From NCBI GenBank assembly GCA_022495005.1, contig JAGYXB010000825.1:1922001-1986000 (forward strand): a stretch of DNA of 64,000 nt, in the 5' to 3' direction. Origin of the DNA: Rhyacophila brunnea. Its lineage: Eukaryota; Arthropoda; Insecta; Trichoptera; Rhyacophilidae. Positions 35,701 to 49,700 of this stretch are shown piece by piece (position 1 is the first letter of the stretch; every line of letters starts with the position of its first letter). Below the pieces are notes generated by a model, which saw only the letters and a list, made by a program, of their open reading frames with translations, did not search any database and was not told the DNA's origin. Position numbers and translations under genes: made by a program.

Positions 35701-36070
35701 ACTTCTCTCATAAAATTTCCATATCGTGTACATACAACGTTATCATATAATTTGTATTTTATAATATTTCGAAGAAATCTGTAGATTTTTTTTTAAATAT
35801 CAACTTTCATTACGTTCACCGACGACGTCTAACATCGTCATATTTTTAACGATTTATTTTTAATATTTGAGATACACAATAAAAAATAATACAAGACAGA
35901 AATATCTGCGGTCCATCCGTAAACACAGCAATATTTAAATTTAATAGTGATGCAATTTGTACCAAATTTGAATCCGTAAATACTTGATAATATACAATAT
36001 CGTTTTTTTATTTATATTAATAATTGTCGACAGTCAACACGCAATTCAATTAATTTTTTAGGAATGATAA

Positions 36071-36098
36071 TGAAATCTGAAATCTGAAATCTGAAATC
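36071..36098. repeat. Four tandem copies of TGAAATC
   Basis: The 7-mer TGAAATC is repeated four times exactly. It falls in the proposed Coracle 3' UTR. Confidence 0.9.
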
Positions 36099-37706
36099 AG
36101 TAAATCCGGTTGATGTTTTACATAGAATCATTTTTACAGACCCGTCAGGTACATTTAATTTTAAAAACAACCCTACTCACAATAAGTAAAAAATACATAC
36201 TATTAAATTTACGATATACTTCGTAATAAAAGAGAGCGAAAAGACATAGTGAAGAGTAGCCAAAAAAGTCCATTAAGTTTTTAGAATACGCTCACCGGCG
36301 TATTCGTCGACGTCGATTGACTTTAATGAACGTGTTTTGCATATTGACACATGTTTATGAAAAATGTATTTCCTCGTCTATATTATCAACGATAAGGCTA
36401 CACATTAAAATTATCGAGTTACGTATTATAAAAATCGGCCATCTGCAACATTTTTATATATTACTTATGTAAACAAGCGACACTTGTAGAATTTTACTCT
36501 AATATTTAGTATCTTTAAAAATAAGGCAAAACACATTACTTTTTACATTTCTTTACAATTAGAATATCTTAAAATTCTCTAAATGTAAAACATTGCAATA
36601 TTAATTTTAACAATAATTTTTTTTCATATTTCATGTGGTTTATCAGATAAGCATCTATCTATAAGGGTACTATTTAAAAATCATCGTAACAGTATTTGCA
36701 CTTGTGTGGCTGAATCCGAAGTTAACTTCCAAAAAAAAATGTAGACAGCGCGATTTTTAAATATTCAACCCATACCATAAATTGTTTCAATAAAATATAT
36801 AAACATTTTAATGAAATAAAGAAATGGCCTTATAATAATTTGTAATGATGTACAGAAACGTAGCGAATGCCTTAAAATTACTTTCAACAATGAATGACAG
36901 ACACAACAATTAACTGTCGTACGTTAAAACGAATTCCCATTGAACGATCCATATTTATATATTGAACTTTATTAATAACTTGCGTAGCTTGATTTACTAT
37001 TGAGAGTAAACTTTAATAATCGGGCGTCATTTAATTAATATTTTTGTTGTATGAAATTAATTTTGGCTGTACATGTGAACACATCGCGTGATGGCTGCCA
37101 GATGAATCTGAAATGGAAAAAAAACAAACTTATAACAAAAAGCCTTCACATACAAACATACATAGTCGGAAACACCCAGCATGAATGTCACTGAAGTGCA
37201 TCAAAAACTCAATGTCACCATGCATAGAATCCATGCGATTGACAGCACACGAGTCGCTTTTCAAGCTAGTTCAAGCAACGACCGCACTGAATGACAATGA
37301 CATCTATCCAGCATGAATATTTTAACAGTTGAGTTCTTGTTGTTTCCACTCTATGGATTAAGTTGTGGCTGCGAATGCAGCTTTATTGGCATTTCTAAGT
37401 TTGGTTTATGTTAGCGTCAAATCAAATATCAATGTGCATTACATTTAAAAATTATACCAGACTGTGACAAATTTGCCACTATTATGCTGGTCCGTGCTCA
37501 TGGTAAACATTAACATTTGACACAACCCAACAATCCTCTCTTAAATTTCACTTGATCACTGTGCATTAAAAGTTAAAACTTTGTTTCAATCTATGAATAA
37601 AATAAAACGGCATGAATTAAAAGTGAATTACGTATATTGATTTGGAAACAAGTACATAATAAATGTAAATAATGTATTTCTACCATGTTGAATTATAATT
37701 ACCAGA

Positions 37707-40700
37707 CTACTGCTGCTGAGTCTGCTGTTGAATTTCTATCTTCTCCACTGTCATGTCAGGGTTCATTGCTGTTGCTTCCTGCAAAATGACACACAAAAAA
37801 GTTTTTATCTTCAAGTAAAAGTCATTAAGTAATTTGATAAAACTTCAAAACAAAATGTTTGACTATGTTCCAGTTACTAAACAAATGAATATACAGTAAA
37901 ACCTCGATTAAATTACGATTTATTGAATATTTTTATATGCCAGGGACTCTGAAATCATTTCGAATTACGAAATTCGAATTAAAGGTATGGTTTTATATGA
38001 AAATAATGTTCAAGGGACTTTTTTTTCGGGAAAATTTCGAATTACGGTGAATTTCGAATTATCAGTGTTATCAGGTAATGAGGTTTTACTGTATTGACAA
38101 TCGCTAGACGGATAATAAATACTTGTTACGATACGAGTAATCTGTAATTTCAGAAGTACCTGAATTGCTTCAGCGAGGGCTCTATCGTGGTCGATGGGAT
38201 CTCCATCGGATTGAATTGTGATCTTCTGCTCGACACGAGTCTCTACAACACCATCTCGCTCTGTTTTGTACTAAAAAGACAAAAATAAACAATAAACAAA
38301 TCAGTACGCAATATAAAAATCTAACACAGAGTTGACTTAAGGCTTTAGATAACAATGTTATGTTTATTGACAATGCAATTAGTTATAATTTCATTGCAAT
38401 ACTGTGACACTACCAAAATTAGATTCGATATAAATAAAAAGGATTTCGAGTCACACTTATTATATTGGTACATTATTGGTACCGAAATGAATTGGTAACC
38501 AAATTTTAATGATAAAATAATGATATGTAATAAGACGGGATTCTCATAACGTTCATTATTGACTTTAAATAAAAAATATTGTTCTTATTAATGTTTTAGA
38601 TACGTATTGATTAATTATTAAAACACTTTAAAATGTAAATTATAAAAAAATGTCTCAAATTGCAAGCTTCGTATTTTTCCACTAGATACCTCTGGTAGGT
38701 GGAGCATCCGCCTTAACTAACCTGTATAAGTAGGTACTTAACAATATTAGTAAGATTAAAATAAACATCAGAAGCACTGATAGGTGCCATAATGATCTCT
38801 ATAGCTACCTCAAATGCTCCAGATTATTAAGAAATTTATGAAAATCCGTCTATATAAAACAATGTTAGGACCAGCATATGTAGTTATATAGTTCAAAGAG
38901 ATGGACATTAACTGTCAATGACTCCCAAAGTAAAACGTGCAACGCATCTTAAGCCTATCCGCAAGAATGACATTTGTTGACAACGCTACAACCATGAGCT
39001 TGAAGTGCCTCACGTTTAGTGGAGCAGATAGAAAGAAGGAAATACTGTATATAATAGGTAAGTGTAGCTTAGTATTACATTGTAATATTTCTAAATTGTA
39101 AGGCCGTTTACCGTGATAGTTTCTACAGTTCTGGTCTTGGAGCTGATGGTCTGCGATGAAACAATCTCTCCTTGGGTGTGCCCGTCTGCGCCAGGTTCGC
39201 CGCCCAACTGGAAGTAGAACAAATTTAATACAATGTAATAATAATCATAAATTCTACTTTAACAAAATAAACGATTTAAATGATAACATCTAGAAAAGCT
39301 AAAATGATTGGTGAATCAAGTAGGTTAACTCATTGGACGCGGACGACACGGCTGCCACTACAATTGAATGATGTTCATCGCTGTACCAAGATTACACTCC
39401 ATGCTTATATGTATGAACAAAAGATTTACTGCTTTCATTTGAAAGAAATTCATTACATAGAACTCCTTAATCGCAAATGCATTCATTTCCACGTAACTAT
39501 CTAAAGGTTTGCATAACATTACAGGACTCGTACATAAGTATAAATTCAAACAATTTTTTATTTTGGCTTAAAAATTGCAGAATTAAAACTAAAACTATTT
39601 TGAAACCAAAAAAAGAATCCCACTTCTTGATTGCAAAATCCCAGTTTTGAGTGTTTGTATTTCAAATCAATATTTCGGGATTACTTTTTATATGTTTAGT
39701 AAAAAATCATGCTTTCGTAAACTAAAGGTGGGATATTTTATTAAAGTTGTTGGTTTGTAAAATTTAAATATTGACATGTCAAGAAAATACCATTTGTATC
39801 CAAACTTTCATGATATTATCGGATCGATAATAACATGCATAAGTATATAACATTATATAATATAAACTACATTATCATCAATGTCATCATGTTACTGAAT
39901 ATGAGATTTCTAGTGTTTTTCGTTTTGTTATATTAAGTTGGCAGCATACACGAAATAATTATGGGCATAATTTCAAACAACAATACTAATCCCATAATAC
40001 CAGGATTGAAAAATCTCAACAGGATTGTAATCCCTAAAATAAATGAATCGATAGTCAATTATTGTGATATTTATAGAAAATTGTGAACTCATTGGTTTAT
40101 TTTAATTAACCTGTATAATTTTAATAATTGAATTGCTATATACACCGCATAATGTTAGGTTATGTTTATTTGTTTTCACATACATTTCTAGATTCCGACG
40201 TCAAGAGGGAGCTGAAGGGAGGCTCGCCGGTTCCGTGAGCGCCAGCCTGGTAAACCACATTCTCCGTCACCACTAAAGCATCAGGATCCTAACCAAACAA
40301 ACAGACAAGAACAAACCGTTGATTAATTAAAAATTCATTCAGAACCGATTTGAACCATCAAACATTGATTAGCTTCACTTGAAATTGTTCGCTTCTGTTT
40401 ATTAACTCTGTGAACTTTTGTAAAACAAATAATGTGACTATATTTTTTAAATTCAATGATCTTATTATTGAAATATTGGTGTCAGTCGGTTGTGTTATGT
40501 AAAAATGTCGACAGCCTGTAGATTCCATTTCAAAAAACATACTCAATTTAATAGCAATGTATAAATAACTATATATATATTCAAAAAATCATTATGCAAT
40601 ATGCGCTATAATAATTTGCAGTCTATCATTTTGCAGTCTATCATGCATCTAAAATAACTATCTGTATCTAAAAGCAAGCTAGACGAATATCAGTAGATGT

Positions 40701-43700
40701 AGTAGTTAAATCATAGATTGGCATGGTAAATTTTAATACATTTAATAAAATATATAAAACATGTCTTGACAGTAATCTCTGATTTGCTTTACTATGAATG
40801 AATAACATGCTTTAGTTATGTATACGACTAAAGATATAACAGGCATTTTACTTACATTTTCATTTGATTGTTGTAAAATTTCCGAAGATAATTAATGTGG
40901 AACTTGACAGTGTGTGTGACTTGTTAATAATAATTTTATTGCAATATCATTTTTTTAATTATTAAATCATTCAAATGTGATATGATATGAGGTGTGAATA
41001 CCCACTAAAACGTGAGCATCGAAAGACTTCTAAAAGCAGTAGAACCTCGATTATCAAAACTTTATTATGATCATCAGAAGGCATGAAGGTATTAAAAAAT
41101 GTTATAAAGTTAAGTAAATAAAAAAGAAATATACCTATATATATGCATACACATATTCTTTAAAACACTACAACAGACCATGAGGCCCAAAGGTATCAGT
41201 GTAGTGAAACAGTAGTATAATCAGTAATAGAAGTGAAACAATTACAAGCACCCAGGCTTTAAGAAAATCACATAAATATATTGTGTCTTTAATCGAATCC
41301 GGAGCCCCCAGGTGAAAGACCAACGTTATACCTTCATTCCGTAATTAGTTTAGATAATTGATATTCTACTGTAATTCAAATTCAAATGATTGTAAAATAA
41401 TGAAATTGAATTAAAACAAAAATTGTAACCGAAGTCGTGATGAAATTGAGTCAGTAACCCCCAAAAGATAAAAGTACAGTGCAACTTCTATATTGTAGCT
41501 GACATGTCAGACATCTGTATGTAAACTGGAGATGATGGCATAGATATGAATATGAAAGAGCATGGGCGGACCTTTAGTTCCCTGAATGGCATTGATGACG
41601 TCACAGCCACAATATATAAGTTGCACTCTAATATTCTCCATGTCTTCTCGTTGATCACTCTTGTTAAGGATTACTTACCCCGAACCGGGCACGATAGCTT
41701 TCGATCTGTGTACCGTCGTCATCAAAGTCAATGGGGGTACCGGAGTCACCTGAACTAGCCGAACCGACCGACCCGCGCCTCGCAAACTGCTTGCAGGAAA
41801 GGAAAGGACAGGGCGGCGGAAGTGAATTTATATTATGACGATTGCATTTATGAAGCAATCCAAGGCGTATGACAGCATTAGATATATCAGAATGATAAGT
41901 AATTAAAATTTTAGCAACAATAAAGAAATATTTTTTTTAGGTTGTGTTTAGAAACAGTATGATTGTCAGTCAATTATTGACATAGGTTATTGAAATTTTG
42001 AGTTTTTGAGAATCATTTAAATGAAATAAATAATATGAAGGCAAAATACAGAAATGATTTGTAATACAAAAAATGGAATGTAGTTTATGGAAGTTTTTAG
42101 CGTAGGATAAATTATTTGGTGGAATGTTGGGAAATGGATGATTGAAAAAGGATTAAAAAAACAAAAGAAAACATAAGCAAAATTATCAACAAAAGGGCGC
42201 ATGCCGTGCATAAAACAGGTTTTATATAATAATTAATACAGCGAACATATTGATTCACAACTATTAAGTTTGTACTATAAAATAGCTACAGATCTACCAG
42301 GAAAAGTTGTCCGCTACAAAACTGACATTGGCGGCATCCAACTTGCAAAACATTCTTATTTTGATAAAAAAAATAAGATTTTTATTAACACACTTGTACT
42401 TTATTATAAAATCAAAAAAATCAATCCCCAAAAACCATGTCATTTGTGGCAACACGATAGAAAAATTTGCAAACCTTGTAAATACGAATGCCTTTATTCC
42501 ACGTTCCCAATGCGAGTGCAATGTATCTCTTTGTGATTAATGAGTAATTATCACCTTAGTGCTTAGTATGTAACTCAATTCAAGTATGCCAAGGTGATAA
42601 CTACTCGCTGATGATGGAACATGGAATAACGTTGCAGAAATTTTTATCATTTCGTAGTGTTCTTTTATTATTTTTTAAATTTCGAATATACATTTAAAAC
42701 TTTAGATGGTTTGTATTGTCTACTGAAAAATTAGTTGTTTTGGATGTGATATTTACAAGACAGACAGACTGACAATATCATTCAGAACTTAATATTCTGT
42801 GAATATCTTAGTAAACACCAGATGACTTACATTGGTAGATATACTTTTTTTTATTTTACTATATAAGTTTAAACAGTGTATCTTTTATGAATGAATGAAA
42901 CACTAAAATTATACCTGGGTTGAATTGTTTATAAATAATAGGATTTTTTTGTTGTTGTAAAATTCATTGCAATATGTTCCTTGTATAATATTCAAACTAA
43001 AAATAAAAACAAGCCAAAGTATCTCGGGCATGAATGAAAACTTCAATAAAAAAATAAATCAGATGGGTACATGCTAGTGGAAGCATTAAATGATTAACTC
43101 ATACAATATGAACGATTATAATCAAACAAATATGAATGATTGATGTATGTAGAATTTTTTTCTGAGGAAACAGCAGTGGGATGACACCTGCGATTACGAT
43201 GAGCTAAGCACCTTGATGCAATGGTTTTTGAACAGCTTTAGACTAATATCGGAAGATCGTAATCAAACTGTTATATTTCTATAATACAACTCAATCTGTA
43301 CCTACTGAATTAGGGCGATTTGCTCGATTTTGTTTCATGTCTTGACAAAAATATGTAGCTTACAAATACAAACTGATTAAATTATAATAAAAATTACTAT
43401 TTATTGTGGGGTATCTATGTATTATGAGATAAATTCAAACTCCTGTTTTTTTTATTGAAAGAAATATCTCTAGGCATTTCATACAAAACATCCATATTCC
43501 TAAAAACAGCATCAAATTCTAAAATACCCTACTCATCAGAGTATTTTTAGTTAAATCTGAGCTGAGTCCGAGAGGCTAGTTGGTATAAGTTTAATTTAAT
43601 CATGCATGGAAGATACACATTTTCCAAGACAGTGAACAAATACGAACAATCCAATGAATGAATTCTATAATTTACCTAGTTGCGTAGAATTCGTCTCAAA

Positions 43701-46700
43701 TGAAATGCTTATATCTTATTGAAGTATTGCAATTTAGTTTAATATTGTCACCACCACAGGTAATGTGACACATTTTCGTGAAACTGATTGTGCGTCATAT
43801 TGCATACACGCAATAAACACGGTGTCGAAAGTGCTAGCAAAAATCTTGAAGGGTATTGAAAATAATGATTATGATGTATGATAAAATTAAACTAGTGTAA
43901 ACAACCTAATAACATGTAAACATTCCGAGACTTACTATAACTATATATTTATTTATATATGTACTTGAATCGTAGTTTCTGGGGTTCTTCTTTACTTCTT
44001 TGAATATAAAAAAAAATCAACGAGAGAATGCACAATAACACGTTTCATACCTGGTCTCCAGTCAACACGGTGGTCTTTACTTCCTGTGTGACGACCCTCT
44101 GTTCCTGCCTGGTGGCCGACGATGTCATGGAATGGGCAACAGTCTTTTCTTCCAGTTGCTGTGTCTTTGCGTTGGTTCCAAGATCTTCGTGAGTGGTGGC
44201 CGTACGTGTCGTGACAGCCCTGGCAGTCACATATGGAGACTTTCCAGTTGTATCCATAATAGGCTCTATGCTTTCAGCCTGCATATTTGTCAGCCCATCA
44301 ATCAATATTCATAAATTCCATTTTCAAATATGTATTTGAAATCCAATTACATAGTCATTTGTTTCAATATGATTCCATTTTCAAATATTAATTGTCAATT
44401 TCATATTTTTTTTCAAAACATAAATTCAATGTTGAATTCCGAATCAGTCACCATCAGAAATTTGTTATAATTTTGCAATGTTGCCATGTTGCAAAATTTT
44501 TGTATATGTGTAGTTAGTTGTCAGGTTGTGTTTGTGTATCATCGTTGTTAAGAGGAGGAAAAAAACAAAAAACATAAAGGATCATTCACTAATTAGTAAT
44601 AAAATTCTATATTATCAAAAAAACATGCATAAAGTTATTACTCATAAACTATATTATCTATTTCGTTTGTGACTTTTCATTTGAAAAATACAATTTTAGA
44701 AATGTCTATGGTGAGAACTAATGGCGAGTTGAATAAACTAAATAAATATTCCGTGATCTATTTGTAATATTTAGTGCGAAAAAATCACAAACGAGACAAA
44801 CGGGATTCTCTAAGTGTCAATAGGACATTAAAAACATCATTTCAGTTAATTTTCAAGTACGACAAAACATCTAGTCAAATCTAAATATTAATGTTTCGGT
44901 TTCAATTAACAACAGGCACACAGAAACCATGCAAATTTGGATTCTAAAACACATCTAAAGACATTATAGTTATTGTAAAACCACTCTCATTTTAGAAAGA
45001 CTGACAAGGGATATAAGAAATCGTCAACCATAAAAATATGAGGGGGGTTACTCGGGCCATTCAAAACGATTCACCCAATCAAGCAACAAAAAGCAAAACT
45101 AGCTGTCGCCTATCACAACAGAGCAAAGACAATAATATATTGAAACAATAAACATGATAAACAAAGAAAAAAAACAAAACAAAGGGGAGTCAACAGCATA
45201 TTAAACGAAAACAATAAAAAGTCTCTGATTTGTGCCTACGTATTGCATACTCCATGTCGTCCGTTGACCAGTGGGCTAGCAACGCCATTTATAAATAAAA
45301 TCAAATCATTAATCATCGATTTCTAAATTGCAATGGAAACCAAAAGTGACAATTTCAATTGTTCATTTCATTTCGGAAATGTACCAATCTCGATTGTTCA
45401 TATAAATTTGGAAATTATACATTTTTGATCGTACATTTCAATTTGAAAATATATTATAATAGAATAAATAATAAATTGAAAAAGAAATCAATAAAAAGCA
45501 TAACGAACCTTATTGGTTTGCGTTGAGAATGTGACTTCGCCGGTGCCCATATTTTCCACCTCCTCTTCCACATTATGCGTGACGCCGTCTTCGTTTTTAG
45601 TAAGCACCTGCTTGGTTGTGGTCTTCACGACGACGGGAGTGGACACGCTGAGGGGCTTGCCGCCCTTCGTCCGTTGTGAGACGGGGATCTTAGAGGTGGG
45701 TGAAGTGGGGGAGGTCGTTCTGATCTGTTCGGTAATATAAGTCGTTTTCGTTTCGTCATCGTCCCATCCTTGCCGGGGAGGTGTGTCGCCTTTGCCGAAT
45801 GTCGAGAACTTAGTTGTGTTAATCTTCTGAATATCAAATGTGGCGGGTAAATCTTGCGTTTCCTTTTCAATACTGTAATTACAGCTCTTGTCATCAAAAT
45901 GTGAAGGGTCTATTTGCGAGTAATGCAGGATCAATTGTCCAGTAACCGGATCTCTCACGGCGGTGCTGGGTTCGATATCTCCAGTATCGGGGTCGATATC
46001 ACCGTATTCCGTTTTCACGCGGCCAGTGACGGGGTCGATTTTACCTGACAGAGAGATGGTTTGCGTAACTGTCGTCCTGGCGCCCATGAGTCTCGGGTCA
46101 TCGGGATCGACTTCGATGGTTTCTCCGGTGATCGGGTCGACCATTTGATATACGTAAACCGTTTTCGATGTGACATTGTGAATGCGGCCAGTCTTTTCAT
46201 CAATGGAGCAATCTTTGGGGTCGATTTCTTTGAACTTTCCGCTCTCATCGCGCTGAGTGATAACGAATATCCTGATAATAATGAGCCTTCCAGTTCGTGG
46301 GTCAATTTTGCCAACTTTGGTGTAAATTTCTCCGGTAGTAGGGTCGATTTGCGAGGCAGAGAAGAGCGGTTCGTGATTTTCATCGAGTTGTCCGGTGGCA
46401 GAGTATATTTGTCCGGTTGTAGGGTCAATTTTAGTAACAGCAGGATCGATTTCAGTTTGTTTGACAACTTGTCCAGTTTTCGGGTCCAAATATCCATAGA
46501 TGGTAATAATATATCCAGTCTTAGGGTCAATGAGGCCAGTTGTGTAAATGGTTTCTCCGGAGGCATCTTTTGAGCCTGGAGTCCAGATTTGGTTCGTTTT
46601 AGGATCGACTTTGATGTTCTTGGGATCATTGCTGGTGATTGGTTTTCCAGAGATGGGATCGACTCTATTCTGGATAATCCTGATAGATATAAGCCTGCCA

Positions 46701-49700
46701 TAATCCTTATCCGGTTTACCAGATTTGGGATTGACTTGTCCATGTTTAAGCAGAATCTGACCGGTGACGGGATCAACTTTGACGTCCTTTGTATCAAGTT
46801 TTCCAGTCTTGGGATCTGTGAATGTGATAGTTCCCTTGATCAGATCAATTTGACCATATTTAGTATCAATCTTGTTGGTATCAGGATTGTACTGTCCGGT
46901 AGAGCTTTCTACATGGCTGTTCTTGGGTTCAATAATACCCTTCTTCGAATCGACCTTTCCTACCACTGTTGTGACTTCTACAATTGGGTCGATCTGAGTT
47001 CCAATAGAAATCAGCTGGCCTAAATTGGGATCCGGCTTGTTGGTCTTGTGGTCGATTACTCCTGTGATCAGTACCTGTCCAGTAGTTTCATCAACATGAA
47101 CCGGCTTAGTATCCTGTTTGCCTGATACTGCGTCAGTGACATAAATAACTCCATTAGTAGGGTCAATCAAACCATACTTGGTGGAGATATTTCCTGATTC
47201 TGTGTCAACTTTACCCTTAGAATGTTCGATCTGCCCGTTGGCAGTATCCAATTTACCTGTATTAGGATCGATCTTAGCAGTTATTGTTGTAATTTCAACA
47301 ATGGGATCATCTTGCTTGGAAACGCTGATGATGTTTCCAACATTAGGATCGATTTTACCTGTTTTGGGATCAATAGCACCCGAAGCGATAACAATCTGTC
47401 CCGTTTTCGGTTCAATATATCCCTCTTTCGACACTTTTTGTCCAGATAGAGGATCAGTCACGACCAATCCTCCGGTCTTGGAATCGATAACACCATATTT
47501 GGTCTCGATCAAACCGGTAGTAGGATCCAATACTCCTGTAGAATGTTCAATATCGGAGTTGTTCATATCAGGTTTCTTTGTCTTAGGATCGATTCTGGTA
47601 ATGATAACCATGATCTTCACAATCTTAGACTTTTCTGGCTCCTTATGCATTCCAGTGGCTTGCGCCAGTCCGCTGGCTGCAACAGGAATCTGAGATGTAA
47701 CCTTTTCGGGAGATTGTCTGAAAGTGGCTGTGGTCGGCGAAGGTGTTGCCGGAACTGACGGCTGTGAGACAGGGGTGCCAATTGGCGATGGTGAGCTTTG
47801 CCTGACAGGGCTAGATGGCGGCAATGATACCCCTATTGGAGTCCTTGGGGCGACTTCTTCTTTCTTGCTTTCGACGCTGAAAATCTGAGCGAGGTAAGGA
47901 TCGACTTTACCGGTCTTAGGGTCGACAACTCCTTGCGTGACCACGACTTGTCCAGATTTCTCATCGACTGTTCCTTGTCTCACAGTCTGTTTGTTACTCT
48001 TCGGGTCGGTGGTTATTATTTCACCGGTTCCTAAATCGATAACACCATGCTGACTCATAACTTGCCCGGTTTCCGGGATCAAGACTCCAGTTGTTGTCTC
48101 TGATTTACCAGAGGTAGGATCAATTTGCTTTGATTTTGGATCTAATTTAGCCGTGACGGTGATTACATTCACAATAGGCTGGCTCTCATTGGCAATTATC
48201 ATGTGTTGTCCAAGAGAAGAATCAACTTTACCCGTCTTCGGGTCAACTACACCACTGGTCACCGTGATTTGACCGGTTGCCGGCTCGACCTGGCATTTCT
48301 TGACTTCTAGTTTGCCAGTTTTGGGATCTGCGGCAATAATGTGGTTGCTCTCCGGCTCAATGAGACCATACTTTGTCAGGATATGACCGTTGGCGTGTTG
48401 AATAGCAGGTGTGATTTCAGTTTCAGCAGTTGACTGATCCAAATGTTTAGTTTTTGGATCAATTCTGGCTGTAACAGTGACAATCCTTAGAATGACATCA
48501 TTTTCTTCACCGACAATCATTTTTTGACCCAAAGTAGGGTCAATTTTACCAGTATCCGGGTCAACAACTCCACTAGTCAACAAGATCTGTCCCGTCTTGG
48601 GGTCGACTTGGCCAGTCTTAGTCTCTGTCTTCCCAGTGGCAGGGTCAATAGTTGTGATTTTACCCGTTTTAGGATCAATAACACCATATTTAGAGCTGAC
48701 CAATCCTGTTGTTTTGTTAAGAACAGCGGGGGTAGCTTCTACCTTACCGTTCAGGTAATCGATCTGTTTAGTCTTGGGATCAAACTTAGCAGTGATGGTG
48801 AATATTTTGATGACGGCATCGTCATCTCCAGCAATGATGAACTGTTGTCCCAAAGTTGGGTTCTTCTGTCCAGTTTTGGGATCTACAACACTCGATGTGA
48901 GCATCAAATGTTTGGTCGTAGGGTCAACATTGGCTTGTTTGACTTCTTTCATGCCTGTTTTGGGATCGGTCACATGGATCTGTCCGCTTCTCGGATCAAT
49001 CAAGCCATACTTGGATAGAATGAATCCATTAGACTTCTGTAGGACACCAGGAGTCTCTTCAATGTCGCTCTTTGACAAGTCAAGTTGGCGCGTTCTCGGG
49101 TCGAATTTAGCGGTTATAGTAACCAGCTTGATGATGGCATCATTCTCATTAGAGATGATAATCTGCTGTCCGAGGGAAGGATCGGGTTTGCCAGTCTTGG
49201 GATTGGTGACTCCTGAAGAAATAAAGATCTGACCAGATTTGGGATCAATTTCAGCTTTCTTGACTTCTTGCTTGCCCGTTTTGGGGTCAGTGCAGAGAAT
49301 AATGCCGCTCTTGGAATCGATAAGTCCGTATTTGGTTTGAATGAGTCCATTCGAAGACTGCTGGATTCCGACGGAGCTGTCGACGTAGCCGGAAGCCGTA
49401 TCGGGCTTCTTTGATTTTGGATCAAGTTTTCCGACCATTGACAAAACGTTAACGATTCCGTCGTGTTCTCCGGCAATAACGTACTGCTGGCCGAGAGAAT
49501 TATCAACTTTTCCAGTTTGCGGATCGATAACATTGGAAGTGAGCAGAATTTGGCCAGTTTTCCTGTCCAATTGCCCTTGCCTGACTTCTTGCTTGCCAGA
49601 CTTGTAGTCGACACTTATGATCTTACCAGTGTTGGGATCGATGAGTCCATGTTTGGTGACGATCTGTCCGCTTTCAGTGTCAAGGAGACCGGTGGAATGA

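Larger units (their letters stand above)
32750..37107 (-). other. Proposed 3' UTR exon of the Coracle long isoform
   Basis: A pyrimidine-rich acceptor (minus strand ...CCATTTCAG) at 37108-37109 faces a GT donor four bases after the long-isoform stop codon (37702-37701), so the stop exon can splice into this exon. Downstream the minus strand runs 4.3 kb with no coding potential to an AATAAA near 32773. It carries one small tandem repeat at 36071-36098. The length and the continuity are inferred. Confidence 0.4.

Noticed and set aside
42270..42540. Overlapping frames of 75-88 codons on both strands in a Coracle intron
   Set aside because: No domain, no splice support, and frames on both strands compete; treated as chance.
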